From JAWVFN01 sp963696625 (lineage in GTDB: Bacteria > Actinomycetota > Thermoleophilia > Solirubrobacterales > 70-9): 21,343 nt of DNA. The stretch is taken from NCBI GenBank assembly GCA_963696625.1, contig CAVOKZ010000042.1:1-21343 (forward strand), written 5' to 3'. Shown here in pieces: positions 14,614 through 21,343 of the stretch. The notes below the pieces were generated by a model. It saw only the letters and a program-made list of their open reading frames with translations, searched no databases and was not told where the DNA came from. Each line of letters starts with the position of its first letter. Within the stretch, counting starts at the first letter, position 1. The translations under genes and the position numbers were made by a program.

Positions 14614-16046
14614 GCTCCGAGATCCTCGAGCTGACGGTCGCGCGGGCGATCGAGCGAATCTCCTCGGGCGAGCTCGGCTCGGAGGAGTACTTCCACGCCT
14701 ACCGCGAGGCGGCCTCCGCCGACGAGCTCAACGCCTACCTCTGGACCGCGGCCGAGCACAGCTCGGTCGACGAAGCCGCCGCCGCCAAGCCGCTGCGCGG
14801 CGTGCCGATCGCGGTCAAGGACATCTTCTGCACCGAGGGTGTCGAGACCACCGCCGCCTCGCAGATCCTCAAGGGCTACGTGCCGCCCTACGACGCGACC
14901 GCCGTGCGCAAGCTGCGCGAGGCAGGGGCACGGGTGCTCGGCAAGACCAACATGGACGAGTTCGCGATGGGGTCTTCGAACGAGAACTCCGGCTACGGCC
15001 CGGTCAAGAACCCCTGGGACCGCGAGCGTGTGCCCGGCGGCTCTTCGGGCGGCTCGGCCGCCGCCGTCGCCGGGCGCCTCGCCCCCTGGGCGATCGGCAC
15101 CGACACCGGCGGCTCGATTCGCCAGCCGGCCTCGCTGTGCGGGATCGTCGGCATGAAGCCGACCTACGGCGCCGTTTCGCGCTACGGGATGATCGCCTTC
15201 GCCTCCTCGCTCGACCAGTGCGGCCCCCTGACCCGCGACGTCACCGACGCGGCGCTGCTGCTGCAGGCGCTCGAGGGCCGCGATCCGTGCGACTCGACCT
15301 CGGTCGGGATCGAGGGCGGCGTCGAGCTGCCCAAGCGCGAAGACCTCAAGGGGCTGAGGTTCGGAGTGCCGCGCGAGCTGACCTCGGACGGGATCGAGTC
15401 CGGCGTCGCCGAGGTCTTCCAGCGCACGCTGAAGACGATCGAGGAGCTCGGGGGGGAGGTCACCGAGTGCGAGCTGCCGCACGCGCCGCACGGGATCTCC
15501 GCCTACTACGTGATCGCCCCGGCCGAGGCCTCCTCGAACCTGGCCCGCTACGACGGCGTTCGCTTCGGCATCCGCGAGCTCGCCGGCGAGCTGCTCGAGA
15601 TGTACGAGACCACCCGCGCCGCAGGCTTCGGCGACGAGGTCAAGCGGCGGATCATGCTCGGCACCTACGCGCTCTCCTCCGGCTACTACGAGGCCTACTA
15701 CGGGCAGGCGCAGAAGGTGCGGACCAAGATCGCCGAGGACTTCACCGCGGCGTTCGAGAAGTTCGACTTCGTCGTCACCCCGACCTCGCCGAGCGTCGCC
15801 TTCAAGCTCGGGGAGCGCACCGACGACCCACTGGCGATGTACCTCTCCGACTACTGCACGGTGCCGATGCCGCTCGCCGGGATCCCCGCGATCTCGATCC
15901 CGGCCGGCCTGGCCGAACCCGGTGACGGGGGCTCCAAGCTGCCCGTCGGCTTCCAGTTCGCGGGCCCCGCGTTCAGCGAGAATGCCCTGCTCGACGCCTC
16001 CTACGCCTTGGAGAAGGCGATCGGCTTCTCGGAGAAGCCCTCGTGA
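14610..16046 (+). CDS. gatA: Asp-tRNA(Asn)/Glu-tRNA(Gln) amidotransferase subunit A
   Basis: GatA is the amidase-signature subunit that frees ammonia from glutamine (or asparagine) for delivery to GatB. The protein has 478 residues, the family's usual length. The catalytic triad is in place: K70 in PIAVKD, cis-Ser S145 in PGGSSGGS and nucleophile S169 in TDTGGSIRQPAS, with the 75 and 24 residue spacings of characterised GatA. It begins on GTG overlapping the gatC stop and its TGA overlaps the next gene's GTG, so the operon is tightly coupled. Confidence 0.97.
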   Translation: MSSEILELTVARAIERISSGELGSEEYFHAYREAASADELNAYLWTAAEHSSVDEAAAAKPLRGVPIAVKDIFCTEGVETTAASQILKGYVPPYDATAVRKLREAGARVLGKTNMDEFAMGSSNENSGYGPVKNPWDRERVPGGSSGGSAAAVAGRLAPWAIGTDTGGSIRQPASLCGIVGMKPTYGAVSRYGMIAFASSLDQCGPLTRDVTDAALLLQALEGRDPCDSTSVGIEGGVELPKREDLKGLRFGVPRELTSDGIESGVAEVFQRTLKTIEELGGEVTECELPHAPHGISAYYVIAPAEASSNLARYDGVRFGIRELAGELLEMYETTRAAGFGDEVKRRIMLGTYALSSGYYEAYYGQAQKVRTKIAEDFTAAFEKFDFVVTPTSPSVAFKLGERTDDPLAMYLSDYCTVPMPLAGIPAISIPAGLAEPGDGGSKLPVGFQFAGPAFSENALLDASYALEKAIGFSEKPS

Positions 16047-16323
16047 CCCTCACCGACGGAGAGACCCGTGAGGCCGTGCGCGAGGCGCTCGACAAGCTGC
16101 CGCCCGACATCGCGGCCAAGCTCGACAACCTGGCCGTGATCGTCGAGGACAAGCACCCGAGCGAGGACTTGATGGGTCTGTACGAGCGGCGAATGGGCAT
16201 GCACCGGATCACGATCTACCGCGAGGCCAACCCGACCGCCGAGGAGGTCCGCAAGACGACCCTCCACGAGATCGGCCACTACTTCGGCATGGACGAGGAG
16301 CGGGTCAGGGGGCTCGGGTACTG

Positions 16324-16324
<1 letters not shown>
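16043..16324 (+). CDS. Minimal zinc-metalloprotease-like protein (HEIGH motif) inside the gatCAB operon
   Basis: This 93-residue protein belongs to the small metallopeptidase-like family (COG3824/DUF1025, MMP-like domain). The zinc motif HEIGH is at residues about 75-79 (TTLHEIGHYFGMDEERVRGLG), with a downstream acidic residue as possible third ligand. The N-terminal half is acidic and helical (DGETREAVREALDKLPPDIA), followed by strands VIVEDK and HRITIYRE. It overlaps gatA by four bases and gatB by one, so it is made in step with the amidotransferase. A direct role with GatCAB is not known to me; family members lack well-established substrates. It has no signal peptide and should be cytoplasmic. 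Confidence 0.85.
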
Positions 16325-17760
<1,436 letters not shown>

Positions 17761-17763
17761 GCA

Positions 17764-17783
17764 CGAGGCCGAAACGGCCGTCG
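17764..17783 (+). terminator. Short hairpin after gatB, possible terminator
   Basis: GGCCG (17767-17771) and CGGCC (17775-17779) pair around AAA, with three more outer pairs across a bulged G. It begins four bases after the gatB stop. No T tract follows, so it is at best a weak terminator. Confidence 0.35.
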
Positions 17784-17820
17784 TTGACTTCGAGCAACCC
17801 GCGCTGCCACACTTCGATGG

Positions 17821-18078
17821 ATGGATGAGGCCCGCTGGGAACAACTGGTCGCGCGCTGGGAGGAGCGCGATCGGCGCTGGGAGGAGCGCGATCGGCGCTG
17901 GGAGGCCGAGACGCGGGAGCACCGCGAGTTCATGCGCTATATGTGGCAGAGGATCGAAGGGATGGACGTTCGCCAACAGGCCAATCACGAGGAGATGATC
18001 GAGAGTTGGCGGGCCGTTCGGGAAGCCCTCTGGGCTTTGCTCGACCGCCTCGGCGAAGGACCGCAAACGGCGAGCTGA
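17821..18078 (+). CDS. Short Trp/Arg/Glu-rich coiled-coil protein with heptad repeats
   Basis: This 85-residue, highly charged protein is almost wholly helical by composition. An exact 21-base, 7-residue unit (RWEERDR) occurs twice at 17854-17895 and restarts as RWE, giving a Trp every seventh residue (W13, W20, W27), as expected for one face of a coiled coil. The rest (HREFMRYMWQRIEGMDVRQQ, then SWRAVREALWALLDRL) continues the pattern. There is no membrane segment or signal peptide. The ATG at 17821 is one of three overlapping ATGs in three frames; only this frame stays open. There is no clear ribosome site. Function is unknown; similar short coiled-coil proteins can be oligomerising partners. 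A GC-rich palindrome follows three bases after the stop. Confidence 0.6.
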   Translation: MDEARWEQLVARWEERDRRWEERDRRWEAETREHREFMRYMWQRIEGMDVRQQANHEEMIESWRAVREALWALLDRLGEGPQTAS

Positions 18079-18080
18079 GC

Positions 18081-18098
18081 GCGGTTCCGCGGAACCGC
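18081..18098. terminator. Perfect 18-base palindrome just after the coiled-coil gene
   Basis: The sequence GCGGTTCCGCGGAACCGC is its own reverse complement, starting three bases after the stop at 18078. As RNA it forms a seven-pair stem with a four-base loop. It lacks a T tract; terminator or protein-binding site are both possible. Confidence 0.45.
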
Positions 18099-18106
18099 CA
18101 CCGGCC

Positions 18107-18131
18107 CGCTTGTAACAACCTGTTACAAGCG
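18107..18131. promoter_or_regulatory. 11-base perfect inverted repeat with A/T-rich core, operator candidate
   Basis: CGCTTGTAACA (18107-18117) and TGTTACAAGCG (18121-18131) are perfect inverted arms around ACC. The core TTGTAACA ... TGTTACAA stands out from its GC-rich surroundings and looks like a site for a dimeric repressor. It ends 51 bases before the ATG of the membrane/zinc-ribbon gene, a natural place for an operator. A bidirectional terminator is the alternative. Confidence 0.5.
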
Positions 18132-18182
18132 CCTGAGGTCGGGCATACCGGGGGTAGCGCTCGACACAGCACAATTGGGCAG

Positions 18183-18464
18183 ATGCAATACCTCGTAATC
18201 GCGCTCAGCTTCGGCCTCGCCACGGGCATCATCGGCCGCGCCAAGGGCAGCTCGTTCTTCATCTGGTTCCTGATCGGCGGGGTCGTGCCCCTGATCGGCC
18301 TCGTCGCCGTGATCCTCTACCGCTCGGAGGACAACGAGCCCGAGCGCCAGTGCCCGACCTGCAACAAGGTCCTCAAGCTCTACGTCCAGGTCTGCCCTCG
18401 CTGCGGGACGGACCTCTATTTGCCCGATCCGGCCGAGGTTCGTCCTGGGCCAGCCCGGCGTTAG
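18183..18464 (+). CDS. Membrane protein with C-terminal zinc ribbon
   Basis: This 93-residue protein has two membrane helices, residues about 2-17 (YLVIALSFGLATGIIG) and 24-44 (FFIWFLIGGVVPLIGLVAVI). A short basic loop (RAKGSS) lies between them. The cytoplasmic tail ends in a zinc ribbon with two CxxC knuckles, CPTC at 57-60 and CPRC at 71-74, as in many small actinobacterial zinc-ribbon membrane proteins. ATG 18183 lacks a good ribosome site, which suggests a short or leaderless message. An inverted repeat stands 51 bases upstream and may control it. It converges on the glycosyltransferase gene with 14 bases between stops. The specific function is not known. Confidence 0.75.
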   Translation: MQYLVIALSFGLATGIIGRAKGSSFFIWFLIGGVVPLIGLVAVILYRSEDNEPERQCPTCNKVLKLYVQVCPRCGTDLYLPDPAEVRPGPARR

Positions 18465-18478
18465 GGCGGCTCGGGCCC

Positions 18479-19556
18479 TCAGCGCAGCCAGGTGCGGACG
18501 ATGGCGTTCGCGAAGCCGGCGCCGTAGCGGAAGACGGCCGGTTTCTTGCTGTGGCCGTGGGTGCGCTCGACCACCGTGACCGGGACCTCCTTGGCCGGGA
18601 CGCCGCGCTTGATCGCCTCGATCAGGAACTCGGAGGTGTGGAACTGCTCCTGGCGCAGGACGAGGGTGGGGAGGACGGAGGCGCGCACGGCGCGGTATCC
18701 GTTGGAGCAGTCGGTGACGTGGGTGCGGGTGATGAAGCTGACCAGGCGGTTGAAGAAGACGATGCCGAGCTCGCGCGAGCGGGTGTTGGGGGCGGCGGAG
18801 CCGAGCACCCGCGAGCCGTGGGCGACGTCTACTTCGCCGTCGAGCACGGGCTCGACCAGGCGCTCCATCTCCGAGGGCAGGTGCTGGCCGTCGGCGTCGA
18901 GGGTGACGACGACGTTGGCGCCGGCGTCGGCCATCAGCCGGTAGCCGGTGCGCAGGGCCGCACCGCCGCCGCGGTTGATCACATGGCGGGCTACGACCGC
19001 GCCGGCGTTCTCGGCGACCTCGGTGGTGTCGTCACGCGAGCCGTCGTCGACGACGAGGATCGCGGTGTCCACTCCGCAGACCTGAGGCGGGATCGCGCGG
19101 ATCACGTCGGCGACGCTCTCCGCCTCGTTGTAGGCGGGAATCACGACCGCGACCTTGTCCTTGAAGCGCTCGACGAAGCCCTCGGAGCGGAACTCCTCCC
19201 AGGCGAGCCCCTCGAGCAGCGCCGAGAGCTGCTGGTTGACCTTCGAGCTTCTCCGACAGCGCCCGCGTGATCAGCAGGAAGAGGATCACGATCGCGAACA
19301 CCGCCAGTCCGAGGATCCGGCCGCCGTTGCCCTTCTCGAACGAGAGTGCCGAGAGGATCGCGTCGGGAAGCTCGGTCCCGGCGATGACCAGCAACGCCAG
19401 GCCGGCTCCGAAGAGGATGAGCACGTCGGCGTTGCGCAGCGTTCTGCGCCTGATCACGGCGTAGGCGAGCAGGGCGACGCCGAGCACGAGCCCTGAGGCG
19501 CGGAGGGCGGTGAGTTCGGGCGGAAGTAGGTCGGCCGTCGGCAGCACGGGTGGCAT
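18479..19556 (-). CDS. DUF2304-GT2 glycosyltransferase, frame interrupted near 19245
   Basis: Two frames together spell one familiar architecture. Codons from 19556 give a DUF2304-like membrane part with three hydrophobic segments (SGLVLGVALLAYAVI, DVLILFGAGLALLVIAG and GLAVFAIVILFLLI), ending ITRALSEK. A +1 step then continues VNQQLSALLEGLAWEEF into a GT2 domain: VVIPAYNEAESV, VVDDGSRDDT, the metal-binding LDADGQH and SNGYRAVRASVL, typical of polyprenyl-phosphate sugar transferases. Removing one base at 19247 fuses them. If the break is real, the GT2 domain could start separately at GTG 19144 (MIPAYNE as read). The sugar and acceptor are unknown. The gene is divergent from sqdB, with 115 bases between start codons. 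Confidence 0.8.
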
Positions 19557-19633
19557 AGTAGGCGGCCGATACGGGCCACCCCGGTCGCGCCCTGCCACGG
19601 GCGCCCGCGGACGCGAAGTGGCGCAGGCGCCGG

Positions 19634-19661
19634 TTGATGTGGCCTGTCAAACCGCTACTCT
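19634..19661 (+). promoter_or_regulatory. Weak promoter candidate for sqdB
   Basis: TTGATG (19634-19639) stands 16 bases before TACTCT (19656-19661), which ends ten bases before the sqdB ATG. This would give a nearly leaderless message, in keeping with the absence of a ribosome binding site. The -10 match is poor. Confidence 0.3.
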
Positions 19662-19671
19662 GCCTCGCCTC

Positions 19672-20841
19672 ATGCGCGTACTGGTACTCGGCGGCGACGG
19701 GTATCTGGGCTGGCCGACCGCGATGCGGTTCTCCCAAAAGGGCCACGAGGTAGCCGTCGTCGACAACTTCGCCCGCCGTGGGTGGGTCGAAAAGGGGGGC
19801 AGCGACTCGCTGACCCCGATCGCCTCGCTCGACGAGCGGATCGCCGCCTGGAAGGAGGTCTCTGGCAAGGAGATCACCGCGCACGTCGGCGACATCGAGG
19901 ACTTCGATTTCCTCGACGGCGTCGTCTCCTCGTTCGCGCCCGAGGCCGTCATCCACTACGGCGAGCAGCCCTCGGCGCCGTACTCGATGGCTTCGCGCGA
20001 GAACGCGGTCGAGACCCAGCAGAAGAACGTGATCGGCAACCTCAACCTGCTGTGGAGCATGCGCGACCACGCTCCGGACGCTCACCTCGTCAAGCTCGGG
20101 ACGATGGGCGAGTACGGCACGCCCAACATCGACATCGAGGAAGGCTTCATCGAGATCGAGCACAAGGGCCGCAAGGACACGCTGCCGTTCCCGAAGCTCC
20201 CGGCCTCGCTCTACCACTGCTCCAAGGTCCACGACTCGACCAACATCCACTTCGCGACCCGGATGTGGGGCATGGCGGCGACCGACCTCAACCAGGGCGT
20301 CGTCTACGGCATCGAGACCGACGAGACCGCGCTCGACGAGCGCCTGGTGACCCGCTTCGACTACGACGAGATGTTCGGCACCGTCCTCAACCGCTTCTGC
20401 GTGCAGGCCGTGATCGGCCAGCCGCTCACCGTCTACGGCGAGGGCGGCCAGACCCGCGGCTTCCTCAACATCCGCGACACGCTGCGCTGCGTCGAGCTCG
20501 CGGTCGAGCACCCTGCCAAGGCGGGCGAGTACCGGGTCTTCAACCAGTTCACCGAGAGCTTCTCGGTCTCCGAGCTGGCGGGGATCGTCCAGCGCTCAGC
20601 CGACGAGCTCGGGCGCCAAGTCGAGATCAAGTCGATCGAGAACCCGCGGGTCGAGGCCGAGCACCACCACTACAACCCGACCCACACCAAGCTCCTCGAC
20701 CTCGGGCTCGAGCCCCATTTCCTCGGCGACGAGCTCGTGCGCTCGGTGATCGGCGCGATCGAGACCCACCGCGAGCGGATCATCGAATCGGCGATCCTGC
20801 CGCGCACTCGCTGGAACCCGAACGAGCCCGTCAGCGCTTAG
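19672..20841 (+). CDS. sqdB: UDP-sulfoquinovose synthase
   Basis: SqdB (plant SQD1) makes UDP-sulfoquinovose from UDP-glucose and sulfite, the head-group donor for the sulfolipid SQDG. The 389-residue protein matches the family end to end. It has the NAD motif GGDGYLGWPTAMR, SDSLTPIASLDERI, HYGEQPSAPYSM, the catalytic T144 in KLGTMGEYGTPN, the Y181-x3-K185 pair in SLYHCSKVHD, TDLNQGVVYG, LNRFCVQAVIG, YGEGGQTRGFLNIRDT and ENPRVEAEHHHYNPTHTKLLDLGLEPH. The ATG at 19672 places the Rossmann motif at residue 7, as expected. No SqdX-type sulfolipid glycosyltransferase is next to it; the divergent GT2 gene is of another family. Its stop codon abuts the IS5-type element. Confidence 0.95.
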   Translation: MRVLVLGGDGYLGWPTAMRFSQKGHEVAVVDNFARRGWVEKGGSDSLTPIASLDERIAAWKEVSGKEITAHVGDIEDFDFLDGVVSSFAPEAVIHYGEQPSAPYSMASRENAVETQQKNVIGNLNLLWSMRDHAPDAHLVKLGTMGEYGTPNIDIEEGFIEIEHKGRKDTLPFPKLPASLYHCSKVHDSTNIHFATRMWGMAATDLNQGVVYGIETDETALDERLVTRFDYDEMFGTVLNRFCVQAVIGQPLTVYGEGGQTRGFLNIRDTLRCVELAVEHPAKAGEYRVFNQFTESFSVSELAGIVQRSADELGRQVEIKSIENPRVEAEHHHYNPTHTKLLDLGLEPHFLGDELVRSVIGAIETHRERIIESAILPRTRWNPNEPVSA

Positions 20842-20859
20842 GGCCTATCTCGATAGGCC
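20842..20859. repeat. Inverted repeat at sqdB 3' end / IS end
   Basis: GGCCTATC (20842-20849) and GATAGGCC (20852-20859) are perfect inverted arms separated by TC. The structure starts one base after the sqdB stop and includes the transposase stop on the other strand, so it could terminate both converging transcripts or form part of the element's end. Confidence 0.55.
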
Positions 20860-21343
20860 TCCGGCCCCGGCGGCCCTGAAGGCAATCACGCCGAAGGCAA
20901 GGTGATGTAGCGCCTCGTGGTTCTCGGGCTTCTTCGACCAGCGGATCAGCAGGCCGCGGTTGCGGTTCAGCCATGAGTGGCTGCGCTCGACCACCCAGCG
21001 CCGGGCCTTGAAGCCGGGGTCGCGCTTTTTGTCATCGATCTCCTCGCCGCGGGTTCGCAGGTGCAGGGTGAGCTTGTGCTCGGCGGCGATCTCGCGGGTT
21101 CCGGGGTAGTCGTAGCCCTTGTCGAGGCAGAGGCCCTGCGGCTTTCTCTTGGTCGGCTTCGGCCGCTTGACCGGAATCGAGTCCAGCGACTCCCTCAGGA
21201 GCTTGTGGTCGTTGCGGTTCGCGCCGGCGGTGGCGAGCCCGACCGGGATCCCCGATGCCTCGGTGATGAGGGAGCGCTTCGCCCCCTTTTGGCTCTATCA
21301 GTGGGATTTGGCCCGGTCTGCTCGCCGCCGAGCGGGGCCTTGC
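20845..21343 (-). CDS. IS5-family transposase, partial, with a -1 frame change at a homopolymer
   Basis: The minus strand encodes about 165 residues of the C-terminal part of an IS5-type DDE transposase. It shows NRNDHKLLRESLDSI, then the second catalytic Asp in LCLDKGYDYPGTREIA and the signature with catalytic Glu, WVVERSHSWLNRNRGLLIRW, ending FGVIAFRAAGAGGLSR before TAG. At the right, KAPLGGEQTGPNPTDRAK is in a different frame from the following KGAKRSLITEASG. A -1 step on AAAAGGGGG (coding strand, 21290-21282) joins them. IS5 elements of the IS427 group often use two frames joined this way, so this may be programmed; a missing base is the alternative. The N-terminus is beyond the window. 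Confidence 0.8.

Larger units (their letters stand above)
20841..21343 (-). mobile_element. IS5-type insertion sequence, cut by the window end
   Basis: The left end probably lies at or near 20841, where sqdB stops and an 8-base inverted repeat GGCCTATC/GATAGGCC (20842-20859) begins. The transposase runs toward this end and stops within it. The other end and target duplication lie outside the window. Confidence 0.7.

Overview
The window reads as a chromosomal segment of a high-GC actinobacterium. Backbone genes are very GC-rich at third codon positions. They start often with GTG, overlap by 1-4 bases, and mostly lack strong ribosome binding sites. The gene set fits the Thermoleophilia/Solirubrobacterales: cysK-cysE, pcrA-folD, gatC-gatA-protease-gatB, a long-chain-alcohol-oxidase-type GMC enzyme, a DUF2304-GT2 protein and sqdB. 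The taxonomic call is an inference from family resemblance and is moderate at best.

Bases 1-4980 are accessory DNA. A badly broken purL fragment lies at the left edge (about 25-420), followed by about 370 bases with no recognised gene. A complete IS3-family element occupies 798-2135, with both terminal inverted repeats, a GAAC target duplication and orfA/orfB. Next comes a less GC-rich module: an upstream control region with repeated operator-like sites, a promoter candidate and a strong leader hairpin; a small protein with two HTH-like segments; a tyrosine recombinase overlapping it by one base; and a small secreted four-cysteine protein. A short relic of a second IS3-type transposase (4842-4907) precedes the backbone.

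Bases 4981-12046 carry a lipoprotein gene (minus strand) divergent from cysK-cysE (cysteine synthesis from serine). pcrA (DNA helicase) and folD (one-carbon metabolism) follow, joined by a 4-base overlap. Then come three consecutive small four-helix membrane proteins that look like paralogues; the third seems to use ATC as its start codon.

Bases 11964-14313 (minus strand) encode a small membrane protein and a GMC oxidoreductase whose reading frame is broken near 13595. Divergent from these, with only 15 bases between start codons, is the operon gatC-gatA-(HEIGH minimal protease)-gatB at 14329-17760. It supplies the tRNA-dependent amidotransferase that makes Gln-tRNA(Gln) and Asn-tRNA(Asn).

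Bases 17761-21343 hold a short tryptophan-rich coiled-coil protein, two striking palindromes, a membrane/zinc-ribbon protein, a DUF2304-GT2 glycosyltransferase gene (minus strand, frame broken near 19245), and a divergent sqdB for UDP-sulfoquinovose synthase (sulfolipid head group). The window ends inside an IS5-type element that abuts the sqdB stop codon. No tRNA, rRNA or CRISPR array was seen.

A recurrent theme is broken frames in otherwise well-conserved genes. Two of them lie in the same 10-base context and are repaired by removing the same base, so residual sequence error is a real possibility beside true gene decay.
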